64,000 bases of DNA from positions 2,825,001 to 2,889,000 of the forward strand of contig NZ_CP048422.1 of the NCBI RefSeq assembly GCF_010450875.1, in the 5' to 3' direction. This DNA comes from Sphingomonas insulae (GTDB lineage: Bacteria; Pseudomonadota; Alphaproteobacteria; Sphingomonadales; Sphingomonadaceae). The notes under the pieces are model-generated. The model was not told the DNA's origin. It saw nothing but the letters and a program-made list of their open reading frames with translations, and made no database searches. Below, piece after piece: positions 15,769 to 24,354 of the stretch (positions within the stretch are counted from its first letter, which is position 1; every line of letters starts with the position of its first letter). A program made the translations under genes and the position numbers.

Positions 15769-17904
15769 TCACTTGCCGGCGGTCGTCGGAAACCCGCGCT
15801 TCCTGAGCAGGGCGTTCACGTCCGGATCGCGGCCGCGGAAGGCGCGATAGGCCTCGGCGCGATCGGTTTCGTTGCCGGTCGACAGCAGGATCCGCGCGAA
15901 CCGTTCCGCCGTCGCCTTGTCCCACGGACTGCCCGCCTCCTCGAATGCGGCGAAGGTGTCGGCATCCATGGTTTCCGACCACAGATAGCTGTAATAGCCG
16001 GCCGAATAGCTGTCCGACGAGAACAGGTGATTGAACTGCGGCAGGCGGTGCCGCATCACCAGTTCCTTCGGCATGCCGATCTCGGTCAACGTGGCGCGCT
16101 CGAACGCATCGGGGTCGACCACCCCGTCCGCCACCGTGTGCAGCTTCATGTCGACGATCGCCGACGACAGATATTCGGTCGTCGCAAACCCCTGATTGAA
16201 GGTCTTCGACGCTTCGATCTTGTCCAGCAACGCCTGCGGCATCGGCGCGCCGGTCTGGTAATGGCGCGCATATTTGTCGAGCACATCGCGGGTCAGCAGC
16301 CAATGCTCGTTCACCTGGCTCGGGTATTCGACGAAGTCGCGCGGCGTTCCGGCCAACCCCGGATAGGTGACGTTCTGCAGCATCGCATGGATCGCATGGC
16401 CGAATTCGTGGAACAGCGTCTGCGCATCGTCCAGGCTGATCAGGATCGGCTCACCCTTCGCGCCCTTCGCGAAATTGTTGTTGTTCGACGACAACACCGT
16501 CTGGGCGGGGGCGAGATTGCGCTGGTTGCGATAGGTATTCGCCCACGCGCCCGATCGCTTGCCCGAACGCGCGAAGTCGTCGCGATAGAACAGCCCGACC
16601 TCCTTGCCGTTGCGATCCGTCACATGCCACACGCGCATATTGGGTTCGAACACGGGAACGGTGCCGGTAATCTCCTTGAAGTTCAGCCCGTACAGCCGAT
16701 TGGCGGCGTACAGCGATCCCTGGATGATATTGCCCAGTTCGAAATACGGCTTCAGCTGTGCCTGATCCAGGTCGTAGCGGGCCTTGCGGACCTGCTCCTG
16801 ATAGAAGCGATAGTCCCACGGTTCGATCGTGATCCTGCCCGCGCCCGTGGTCGTATCCTTGTCTGCGATCGCCTGCATGTCGCGGACCTCTTCGGCGACG
16901 CGGGCCTTCGCGGCCGGCCAGACGCGCATCATCAGGTCAATCGCCGCGGCCGGCGTCTTTGCCATCGTGTCCTGCATCCGCCAGTCGGCGTGCGTCTTGA
17001 ACCCCAGCAGGTGCGCACGATCGGCACGCAGCTTGACGATCCGGGCGATCGTCGCGTTGGTGTCGTTGGCATCGCCATTGTCGCCACGGTTGACGAAGGC
17101 ACGCCAGACCTTCTCACGCAGCGCGCGGTCGGTGGCGAAGGTCAACACGGGGTCGACCGCCGAACGGGTATTGACGATCGCCCAGCCCTGCTGGCTGCGC
17201 TCCACCGCCGCCGCCTTGGCCACCGCCTTGACGCTGTCGGGGATACCGGCGAGCTGGCCTTCGTCGGTGACGACGATCGCCGTATTCTCGTCCGCCAGCA
17301 GCCGCTTGGAAAAGTCGCTGAAGGCGCTCGCCAGTTCCTGGTTGTAGGCGGACAGCTGCGTCTTCTGCGCCGGCGTCAATTTCGCGCCTTGCCGCACGTA
17401 GCTGTCGTAGGTGCGGGTGACGAGCCGCTGCTGCTGGGGATCGAGCTTGGCGCGGCTGTTGTAGACCGCCTCGATCCGCGCGAACAGCTTGGGATCGAAC
17501 GTGATGGCGTCCGATGCGGCGGCGAACTTGGGCGACCATTCGCGATCGAGCGCCTGATAGGCGGGCGTGTTCATGTTGCCCGTCATCACGCCGAACAGCG
17601 TCATCACCCGGCCATAGCGCTGGCCGGCAAGCTGCATCGGGACGAAGGTGTTGGCGAAGGTCGGCGCGGCGGGATTGTCGGCGATCTTGCGATAATCCGC
17701 GGCCCGTTCCGCCAGCGATGCCTGGAACGCGGCGGGGAAGAGTTCGGGCTTCGCCTTGTCCCACGGCGGAACGCCGCCGTACGGGCCGGACCAGTCGGCC
17801 AGCAGCGGGTTGGTGGCGGGAGCGGTGGCGGCCGTATCGGATTGCGCGGCGACGGAACTGGCCATCAGCGCAATCGCGGTGGTGGCAAGAAGGATGTGAT
17901 GCAA
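15769..17904 (-). CDS. dcp: M3 family metallopeptidase, peptidyl-dipeptidase Dcp-like, exported
   Basis: 711 residues. A signal peptide ends near residue 20 (SSVAAQ), so it acts in the periplasm. The zinc motif HEFGH is at residues 499-503, in the context TLFHEFGHAIHAML, with further M3 blocks downstream (YPSQVNEHWLL and FNQGFATTEYL). Length matches Dcp/oligopeptidase A. Dcp-type enzymes remove C-terminal dipeptides from peptides. It stands alone on the minus strand, convergent with the kinase gene. The gene symbol is given by family resemblance. Confidence 0.85.
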   Translation of the reverse strand: MHHILLATTAIALMASSVAAQSDTAATAPATNPLLADWSGPYGGVPPWDKAKPELFPAAFQASLAERAADYRKIADNPAAPTFANTFVPMQLAGQRYGRVMTLFGVMTGNMNTPAYQALDREWSPKFAAASDAITFDPKLFARIEAVYNSRAKLDPQQQRLVTRTYDSYVRQGAKLTPAQKTQLSAYNQELASAFSDFSKRLLADENTAIVVTDEGQLAGIPDSVKAVAKAAAVERSQQGWAIVNTRSAVDPVLTFATDRALREKVWRAFVNRGDNGDANDTNATIARIVKLRADRAHLLGFKTHADWRMQDTMAKTPAAAIDLMMRVWPAAKARVAEEVRDMQAIADKDTTTGAGRITIEPWDYRFYQEQVRKARYDLDQAQLKPYFELGNIIQGSLYAANRLYGLNFKEITGTVPVFEPNMRVWHVTDRNGKEVGLFYRDDFARSGKRSGAWANTYRNQRNLAPAQTVLSSNNNNFAKGAKGEPILISLDDAQTLFHEFGHAIHAMLQNVTYPGLAGTPRDFVEYPSQVNEHWLLTRDVLDKYARHYQTGAPMPQALLDKIEASKTFNQGFATTEYLSSAIVDMKLHTVADGVVDPDAFERATLTEIGMPKELVMRHRLPQFNHLFSSDSYSAGYYSYLWSETMDADTFAAFEEAGSPWDKATAERFARILLSTGNETDRAEAYRAFRGRDPDVNALLRKRGFPTTAGK

Positions 17905-17955
17905 GATACTCTCCGGATCATGACTGCCGCCAGCATAGTCGATGATCCGGGCACG

Positions 17956-18150
17956 TCACCCCGGTCGGCGCGCGCCCGCCCGTTCGGCGACATCGATCAG
18001 CCGCCGGCCGGTTTCCAGCGCCGCTTCGGGCGTCATCGCCACCGCAACGCCGTCGGGACCATCCAGCATGACCTGACCGTCCTCCAGCGACACCGATCCG
18101 GGCTTGGTCTGCGGACGCTGGCCATGACCACCTGCCGCGCGGTCGTTCAT
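17956..18150 (-). CDS. Small conserved-looking protein coupled to the Crp/Fnr regulator
   Basis: 64 residues from an ATG that overlaps the regulator's stop codon (ATGA, 18147-18150), with GGAAG just upstream. The body SVSLEDGQVMLDGPDGVAVAMTPEAALETGRRLIDVAERA has an amphipathic, coding character. No membrane segment, signal or known motif is visible and I do not recognise a function. Translational coupling to the regulator gene is the main clue to its role. Confidence 0.6.
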   Translation of the reverse strand: MNDRAAGGHGQRPQTKPGSVSLEDGQVMLDGPDGVAVAMTPEAALETGRRLIDVAERAGARRPG

Positions 18151-18929
18151 GTCGTCTTCCATGTGCCGCAATCCGAATAGAGGTAATCGCTATTGAATTC
18201 CGCTGCGGCACAAAGACCAGCGTAATCAAGGATTTCCACCTTGCCATTGCGAACCAGCAACAGGTTCTGCTCCCGCAGCCGGCGCAGCGTCCGGTTGACG
18301 TGCACACCGGTCAGGCCGCACGCCTCCGCCAAATCGGGCTGGGTAAGCGGCAGTTCGAACTTGCCATCGCGCGCCAGGCCGACCAGCTCCAGCCGGGCGT
18401 TCAGTTCGCAGAAGAAATGCGCAAGCCGTCCGTCCGCGCCCAGCCGGCCGAGCCGGAATATCCATTCGCGGTGCATCGCGGCATCGGCAAGGGTCGCGAA
18501 CCACAGGAAACGGGTGAGCCGGGGATGCTGTTCGGTGATGCCGACCAGCGTCTGGTGATCGAACAGCGCCATCCTGACCGGCCCCAGCGTGCCGAGATCA
18601 TGGTCGAGACGACCAGTCGGAAAGCCGTGCAGGTCGACGAAATCGCCCGGAACGTGCACCGACACCAGCTGTCGATACCCCTCCCGGTCGTCCATATACC
18701 GTGTCACATATCCCTCGACCAGCATCATGCTGGTATCGACCGGCTCGCCGCGATGGACGAGGTGATGACGCGCGGGATAATCCTTCACGGCGTGCGCCGC
18801 CCCTTCCAGCACCCGGCGCTCCTCGTCGGTCATGCGATCCCTGCCGCGACCGAGCAGGAACCGCCCGGTCAGCGGAAAGCTGGCCAGATCGGGCGCGGGT
18901 AGCAGGGAGGGTGCGGGATCGTCTCTCAT
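18147..18929 (-). CDS. Crp/Fnr family transcriptional regulator
   Basis: About 260 residues. A cyclic-nucleotide-binding-like beta barrel fills the first two thirds (HHLVHRGEPVDTSMMLVEGYV, VHVPGDFVDLHGF). A C-terminal winged helix follows with recognition region LTQPDLAEACGLTGVHVNRTLRRLREQNLL. There is no N-terminal Cys cluster, so it is not an oxygen-sensing FNR with an Fe-S centre. The start is uncertain: ATG 18929 fits the family length but has no clear ribosome site. Such regulators in sphingomonads often respond to stress or redox. Targets are unknown. Confidence 0.85.
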   Translation of the reverse strand: MRDDPAPSLLPAPDLASFPLTGRFLLGRGRDRMTDEERRVLEGAAHAVKDYPARHHLVHRGEPVDTSMMLVEGYVTRYMDDREGYRQLVSVHVPGDFVDLHGFPTGRLDHDLGTLGPVRMALFDHQTLVGITEQHPRLTRFLWFATLADAAMHREWIFRLGRLGADGRLAHFFCELNARLELVGLARDGKFELPLTQPDLAEACGLTGVHVNRTLRRLREQNLLLVRNGKVEILDYAGLCAAAEFNSDYLYSDCGTWKTT

Positions 18930-19399
18930 CAAAGCGGTTAAACTCAAATCGCACGCGTAACGTTCCCTGACGTTTCCATTCCTGCCTGCCCTCCATGCAT
19001 GCCGGTAAACCGGGCGATCCGCGCTTCCCCGCCCCGACCCGTCGGCTGGCAGCAATGCGATCGACCTCGTCCTCCCACCTCGTCGACCGGGGCGCTTTCG
19101 CCCCCGGCTTCCCTCCGCGTCCCCCCGTCCGGGCGGCGCTGCCTTCCCTGAACCGCATGGCGACGCAGCGTCGCGCAAAGTCGCCCGCCGTTTCTATGAC
19201 TTCACGGCGCAGCATTTCACCGGTACGCACGCCGCGATGCCGGCCGAGCCGCCCGATCCCCGGGGTGCGCGGTCTGCTGCCGTATGGGCGGAACAGCTTG
19301 CTGCCTCCGCCCGCCTCGATCCCGCGGCGGGCCAGTCCGCGCGCAGTGCCCAGGTGCTCGACGGCATCGACGGCCGACAGGAAGGACCAATCGCCCCCG
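18930..19399. other. 470-bp region without a supported gene
   Basis: This lies between the divergent Crp/Fnr and phospholipase D-like genes and probably holds both promoters. A plus-strand frame from ATG 19237 to a stop at 19419 (60 codons, no ribosome site) overlaps the phospholipase start by 20 bases. I could not decide whether it is expressed. Nothing else was recognised. Confidence 0.5.
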
Positions 19400-20842
19400 A
19401 TGCTCGACCCAGCCCGTAACGTCTGGCGTATCGAACATGCCGATCGCCTGTCGGTGATCGTCGATGCGGACCATTATTTCGGGGTCGCGCGCGAAGCGTT
19501 CGGCATGGCCCGCAAGCGGATCATGCTGGTCGGCTGGGATTTCGATGCGCGCATCCGGCTGGTCGGCGGCAACACCGCGACCGAGGGGCCTGAGACGGTC
19601 GGCGACTTCCTCTACTGGCTGGTCGAACGCAATCCGGAACTGGAATTGTACCTGCTGCGCTGGGACGTCGGTGCGCTTAAAGCGGCGTTCCGCGGCAGCA
19701 CGGTGTTCACCGTCCTCAAATGGATGCGCCACCCGCGCATTCACGTGAAGCTGGACGGGCACCATCCCACCGCCTCGTCCCACCACCAGAAGATCGTGTC
19801 GATCGACGATTGCCTCGCCTTTTGCGGCGGGATCGACATGACCGCGGAACGCTGGGACACCCGCGCCCATCGCGACGACGATCCGGGTCGCAAGCTGCCC
19901 GGCGGCAAGCCCTACAAGCCGTGGCACGACGCCACCACCGCGATCACCGGCCCCGCCGCCGCCGCATTGGGCGAATTGTGCCGCGACCGCTGGAACCTCG
20001 CATCCGGCCATGCCATCGGCCCGGTCGAGGGCGGCGGCGCGTGCTGGCCCGCCTCGCTCAGCCCGACGTTTGAAAACGTCGACCTCGGCATCGCCCGCAG
20101 CCAGCCGGAGATGCCCGGCGAACCGGCAGTGACGGAGGTCGAGGCACTGTTCCTCGACCAGATCAAGGCGGCCAGGCGCCACATCTATTGCGAAAGCCAG
20201 TATTTCGCCTCGCGCCGGATCGCTGAGGCGATCGCCGCCCGGCTCGATGAACCGGACGGCCCCGAAGTGGTCATCATCAATCCGTTGACCGCACAGGGCT
20301 GGCTGGAGCCGCTCGCGATGGACACCGCGCGCGCACGGCTGGTCGAAACGCTGCGCCAGCACGACGCGCATGGCCGCTTTCGTCTCTACCATCCGTTCAC
20401 CCGCGGCGGCACCGCGATCTATTGCCACGCCAAGATCACGATCATCGACGACACGCAGTTGCGCGTCGGATCGGCCAACATCAACAATCGCTCGCTGCGC
20501 CTCGATACCGAATGCGACATCGTGCTCGACACCGATCGCCATCCCGATGCCGGGCTGGAGGACAAGATCCGCGCCACCCGCCACGACCTGATGGCCGAAC
20601 ATCTCGACGTCCCGCCCGAACGCGTTGCCCAGCTGATGGAACAGACCGGATCGCTGATCGAGACGATCGAGCGCCTGCGCGGCCCCGGCCGGTCGCTTCG
20701 CCCCTATGAAGTGCCGGACCTCGACGGCGTTCAAAAATGGCTGGCGGACAATGAGGTCCTTGATCCTGAGGGTCCCGGCGAGATGTTCGAGGCCACCACC
20801 CATCGCGGCCTGTTCCGCGGCCGCCTGAAGCGCCGCGGCTGA
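19400..20842 (+). CDS. Phospholipase D-like domain protein (two HKD motifs)
   Basis: 480 residues with two HxKxxxxD motifs, His129/Lys131/Asp136 (HHQKIVSIDD) and His343/Lys345/Asp350 (CHAKITIIDD). The second is followed by GSANINNRSL, as in true phospholipase D rather than nucleases. It hydrolyses or transfers phospholipid head groups. There is no signal peptide. The start at 19400 (MLDPARNVWRIEHADR) opens the conserved part; the preceding 135 codons in frame are Ser/Pro/Arg-rich and look non-coding. GGAAGGA lies about 13 bp upstream. Cardiolipin-synthase-like transfer is possible, but the sequence is closer to the PLD1/2-like group. Confidence 0.85.
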   Translation: MLDPARNVWRIEHADRLSVIVDADHYFGVAREAFGMARKRIMLVGWDFDARIRLVGGNTATEGPETVGDFLYWLVERNPELELYLLRWDVGALKAAFRGSTVFTVLKWMRHPRIHVKLDGHHPTASSHHQKIVSIDDCLAFCGGIDMTAERWDTRAHRDDDPGRKLPGGKPYKPWHDATTAITGPAAAALGELCRDRWNLASGHAIGPVEGGGACWPASLSPTFENVDLGIARSQPEMPGEPAVTEVEALFLDQIKAARRHIYCESQYFASRRIAEAIAARLDEPDGPEVVIINPLTAQGWLEPLAMDTARARLVETLRQHDAHGRFRLYHPFTRGGTAIYCHAKITIIDDTQLRVGSANINNRSLRLDTECDIVLDTDRHPDAGLEDKIRATRHDLMAEHLDVPPERVAQLMEQTGSLIETIERLRGPGRSLRPYEVPDLDGVQKWLADNEVLDPEGPGEMFEATTHRGLFRGRLKRRG

Positions 20843-20985
20843 TCCGGGGCACGATAGGGTCCGCATGTCACGGCGCGGCATCCCGCCTGCCCTGATGTGC
20901 AGTGACCCCATGGACACTCGCGCATGGCCTGTGGTCGTCGGGCGAATGTCGGCAGGATAGCAGCCGCCACTCCCGCCCTCCCGTC

Positions 20986-22035
20986 CTACCTCAGCCGCCC
21001 GATCGCCCACGCCGCCGCCTCGGCGACCACCGCGTCATCGTCGTGACGCAGCTGTTCCAGCGCCGGTAGCAATGTCGCGGTGCCACTGTTGCCGGCGGCG
21101 ATGGCGGCGTTGCGCACCATGCGCCCCCGGCCGATGCGCTTGATCGGAGAGCCGGCGAACACCTGGCGGAAACTCGCATCGTCGAGCGCGAGGATGTCGG
21201 CCAGCATCGGCGCGGTCAGTTCGGCGCGGGGGTGAAAGGCGATGTTGGCCGCAGCGGTAGCGGCGAACTTGTTCCAGGGACACACCGACAGGCAGTCGTC
21301 GCAGCCATAGATGCGGTTGCCGATCCCCTCGCGGAATTCGTGGGGGATCGGACCGGCATGCTCGATCGTCAGATAGGAAATGCAACGCCGCGCATCGAGG
21401 CGATAGGGCGCGGGAAAGGCATCGGTCGGACAGGCGCGCTGGCAGGCATCGCACGATCCGCAGGTGTCGCGGCCCGGCCGGTCGGGCGCCAGGTCGAGCG
21501 TCGTGTAGATCGCGCCGAGGAACAGCCAGCTGCCATGGTCGCGGCTGACGAGATTGGTGTGCTTGCCCTGCCAGCCCAGCCCCGCCGCCTCGCTGAGCGG
21601 CTTTTCCATGACCGGGGCGGTGTCGACGAACACCTTGAGGTCGCACCCCGCCTCCTGCGCCAGCCACCGGCCCAGCGCCTTCAGCGCGCGCTTGATGACG
21701 TCGTGATAGTCGCCGCCCTGCGCATAGACGGAGATGCGGGCCCGATCGCCCTCCCCCGCCAGCCGCAGCGGATCGGCGGCGGGGGCATAACTCATGCCGA
21801 GCGCGATCACGCTGCGCACCTCCGGCCACAGGCCGGCGGGGGTGCCGCGATGATGTTCGCGCTCCGCCATCCAGATCATGTCGCCGTGGCGCCCCTCGTC
21901 CAGCCACTGGCGCAGCCGGGCGGCGGTCTGCGGCGCGGCGTCGGCGCGCGCGATACCGCAGGCGACGAAGCCCAGCTCCGCCGCTTTCGCCTTGATGCGC
22001 GCCTCGATCCCGGGTTGCTGCTTGTGTTCGGACAC
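20986..22035 (-). CDS. queG: Epoxyqueuosine reductase QueG
   Basis: 349 residues. It catalyses the last step of queuosine synthesis, reducing epoxyqueuosine in tRNA with a cobalamin cofactor and two 4Fe-4S clusters. The ferredoxin-like Cys ligands are at Cys192, Cys195, Cys198 and Cys202 ([16 protein letters not shown]) and Cys245, Cys248 and Cys252 ([13 protein letters not shown]). The catalytic-site segment VDTAPVMEK carries Asp138. A HEAT-like C-terminus is present ([24 protein letters not shown]). It is convergent with the phospholipase D-like gene and divergent from the ABC exporter genes. Confidence 0.95.
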   Translation of the reverse strand: MSEHKQQPGIEARIKAKAAELGFVACGIARADAAPQTAARLRQWLDEGRHGDMIWMAEREHHRGTPAGLWPEVRSVIALGMSYAPAADPLRLAGEGDRARISVYAQGGDYHDVIKRALKALGRWLAQEAGCDLKVFVDTAPVMEKPLSEAAGLGWQGKHTNLVSRDHGSWLFLGAIYTTLDLAPDRPGRDTCGSCDACQRACPTDAFPAPYRLDARRCISYLTIEHAGPIPHEFREGIGNRIYGCDDCLSVCPWNKFAATAAANIAFHPRAELTAPMLADILALDDASFRQVFAGSPIKRIGRGRMVRNAAIAAGNSGTATLLPALEQLRHDDDAVVAEAAAWAIGRLR

Positions 22036-22099
22036 GGGCCGCCGCTACCACAGATCGGGGGCCGGGGTCATCGGCCCGGCATACGGGCGGGATGAACTT

Positions 22100-23035
22100 T
22101 TGGCGGACGATCAAACGGCGGTGTTCGCCGAACATCTGGTAAAGCGCTTCGGCGACCGGCGCGTCGTCGACGGCGTCGACCTGTCGGTGCCGCGCGGCGC
22201 GATCTACGGCGTGCTCGGTCCGAACGGCGCGGGCAAGACGACGACGCTGCGCACGCTGCTGGGGATCATCGAACCCGATGAGGGGCGCCGGTCGATCCTG
22301 GGCCATTTCGCCCCGCGCGAGGCGAGCGACCGGGTCGGCTATCTGCCCGAGGAACGCGGCCTGTATCCATCGATGAAGGCGCGCGATGCGATCGCGTTCA
22401 TGGGCGCTCTCCGCGGGCTGGACCGCAAGACCGGCCGCACGCGCGCTGCCGAGATGATGGAGGCGGCGGGTCTGGGCCACGCGATCGACGAGAAAATCAA
22501 GAAGCTGTCGAAGGGCATGGCACAGCTGGTCCAGCTGCTCGGATCGGTGGTGCACCGCCCCGACCTGCTGGTGCTCGACGAACCGTTTTCGGGGCTCGAC
22601 CCGGTCAACCAGGAAAAGCTGGAGGCGCTGATCCTCGCCGAGCGAGATCGCGGCGCGACGGTATTGTTCTCGACGCACATCATGGCGCATGCCGAGCGGG
22701 TGTGCGACCGGCTGGCGATCATCGCCGGCGGCAAGCGCCGCTTCGAGGGAACGGTGGACGATGCGCGCGGCACATTGCCCAGCCGGGTACGCTACCTGCC
22801 GACGCGGCCGGATGCGGCGGTGGCCGATGCGCTGCCGCACGATGCGGTGGCCGACGGGGACGGATGGCGTTTCCAGTTGCCGCCTGAGGGGATCGAGGGA
22901 TTGCTGGTGACGCTGATCGAGCGAGGCTACGGCATCGGCGGATTGTCGATCGAGCGGCCGAGCCTGCATGACGCCTTCGTCCGCATCGTCGGACGCGATG
23001 CGGTGGATGCGGCCGGCGGGGAGGACGCGGCATGA
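22100..23035 (+). CDS. ABC transporter ATP-binding protein (NatA/YhaQ type)
   Basis: About 311 residues. Walker A GPNGAGKT is at residues 40-47, the signature LSKGMAQLVQLL stands where LSGGQ is expected, Walker B is LLVLDEPFSGLD, and the switch His is in STHIMAHAE. A C-terminal domain of DUF4162 type follows. The start is uncertain: TTG 22100 has a GGGCGGGA site, and a GTG at 22121 is also in frame; no ATG fits. Its stop overlaps the permease start (ATGA, 23032-23035). It probably powers export of sodium or a drug or metabolite by the downstream ABC-2 permease. Confidence 0.9.
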   Translation: MADDQTAVFAEHLVKRFGDRRVVDGVDLSVPRGAIYGVLGPNGAGKTTTLRTLLGIIEPDEGRRSILGHFAPREASDRVGYLPEERGLYPSMKARDAIAFMGALRGLDRKTGRTRAAEMMEAAGLGHAIDEKIKKLSKGMAQLVQLLGSVVHRPDLLVLDEPFSGLDPVNQEKLEALILAERDRGATVLFSTHIMAHAERVCDRLAIIAGGKRRFEGTVDDARGTLPSRVRYLPTRPDAAVADALPHDAVADGDGWRFQLPPEGIEGLLVTLIERGYGIGGLSIERPSLHDAFVRIVGRDAVDAAGGEDAA

Positions 23036-24255
23036 ACCTCGCCCGGACGCTGCGTCAGGCGCTGACCATCGCGCGGCGCGATTTCATCGCGACGGTGTTC
23101 ACGCCGATCTTCCTCCTGTTCCTGTTCGCGCCGGTCATCATGGGATCGTTCGGCGCAGTCGGCGGCCTGGGTGCGGCAAGCGTCGCCGACGGACGGGGCG
23201 ACAAGGCCCGGATCGTCGCGATCGTACCGGATCGCGAGGCGGCGACGATCGCCCGGGCGGACACGCGGCTGCGCGATGTGTTCCGGCGCGACGAGGAGGC
23301 GCCGCCGGGCCTCACCACGCTGCGCCCGGCCGGCGACCCCGCCACGCAGGCGCGGGCCGCCTTCGCCACTAGGGAGTACGAAGCGACGGCGGTGCTGTTC
23401 GGGCCGCTCGACGCGCCGCAGGTGCTGTACGGCCCGCGTGGCAAGCGCGCCGCGGACTATCTGGCGCTGCTCGCGGCGGAAACGCTGGCGGCGGATCGGT
23501 TGAACGGCGACATGCCGCAGGTCACCGCGGTGAAGACGGCGATGGAACGGCCCGGCGGATCGGCCGGCAACCGCCGCCAGTCGGCATCGTTCGCGGTGTT
23601 CGGCGTGTTCCTGCTCAACCTGTTCCTGGCGAGCCAGGTGGTCGGCACGATGGCCGAAGAGCGCAACAACAAGGTGATCGAGGTGCTCGCTGCGGCGGTG
23701 CCGCTGGAAAGCGTGTTCCTGGGCAAGCTGCTCGGCATGTTCGGCGTGGCGATCCTGTTCGTCTGCTTCTGGGGGACGATCATCGCCAAGCTGGGATCGC
23801 TGCTGCCGCCGGAGGTCGCATCGGCGCTGGCGATCCAGGCCGCGGTCGGCATGCCGGCCTTCGTCGCGCTGTTCGTGATCTATTTCACCATGGCCTATCT
23901 GTTGCTCGGGTCGGCATTCCTCGTCGTCGGCGCGCAGGCATCGACCCCGCGCGAGATCCAGATGCTGGCGCTGCCCATCTCGGTCTTGCAGATGGGGATG
24001 CTGGCCTTGTCGCTCGCCGGGACCGCGCGACCGGGCAGCTGGGTGGCGACGCTGGCGGAGATGTTCCCGCTGTCGTCGCCGTTCGCGATGGCGGGCCGGG
24101 CGGCGACCTCCGCCGAACTATGGCCGCACATCGCGGCGATCGCGTGGCAATTGCTGTGGGTGTCGATCTTCATCACGCTCGGCGCGCGGCTGTTCCGGCG
24201 CGGGGTGCTGCAATCGGGCAGCGCCAAGCCGTTCTGGAAGCGGGCGCGGGGGTAA
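23032..24255 (+). CDS. ABC-2 type permease (NatB-like)
   Basis: 407 residues. One N-terminal membrane segment (FTPIFLLFLFAPVIMGSF) is followed by a large extracytoplasmic domain of about 150 residues, then about five membrane helices. The family motif EERNNKVIEVLAAAVPLESVFLGKLLG is just after helix 2. This is the ABC2_membrane_3 / NatB layout. Coupled to the ATPase gene by an ATGA overlap, it forms the exporter's membrane part. The substrate is not evident. Confidence 0.88.
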   Translation: MNLARTLRQALTIARRDFIATVFTPIFLLFLFAPVIMGSFGAVGGLGAASVADGRGDKARIVAIVPDREAATIARADTRLRDVFRRDEEAPPGLTTLRPAGDPATQARAAFATREYEATAVLFGPLDAPQVLYGPRGKRAADYLALLAAETLAADRLNGDMPQVTAVKTAMERPGGSAGNRRQSASFAVFGVFLLNLFLASQVVGTMAEERNNKVIEVLAAAVPLESVFLGKLLGMFGVAILFVCFWGTIIAKLGSLLPPEVASALAIQAAVGMPAFVALFVIYFTMAYLLLGSAFLVVGAQASTPREIQMLALPISVLQMGMLALSLAGTARPGSWVATLAEMFPLSSPFAMAGRAATSAELWPHIAAIAWQLLWVSIFITLGARLFRRGVLQSGSAKPFWKRARG

Positions 24256-24301
24256 GCCGATCGTCCGGCCGCGCCGCATCGCAGTTGCGACGAAGGGCAA
24301 T

Positions 24302-24315
24302 TGACACGAATGTCA
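24302..24315. promoter_or_regulatory. Inverted repeat TGACA-CGAA-TGTCA upstream of the P450 gene
   Basis: A perfect 5-bp dyad with a 4-base spacer, 40 bp before the P450 start codon. It overlaps a TTGACA hexamer (24301-24306) that could be a -35 element, so a repressor bound here could block the promoter. Regulator unknown. Confidence 0.4.
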
Positions 24316-24354
24316 GTTGGGTATCTCCTGCCGGAAAACGACAGGAGAGAGACG

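Noticed and set aside
18995..19399. N-terminal extension of the phospholipase D-like protein
   Set aside because: The 135 codons before 19400 are Ser/Pro/Arg-rich with no domain character; the conserved protein begins at MLDPARNVW.
19237..19419. 60-codon plus-strand frame before the phospholipase gene
   Set aside because: No ribosome site and no recognised motif; the in-frame sequence upstream of its ATG looks equally protein-like, so its limits are arbitrary.
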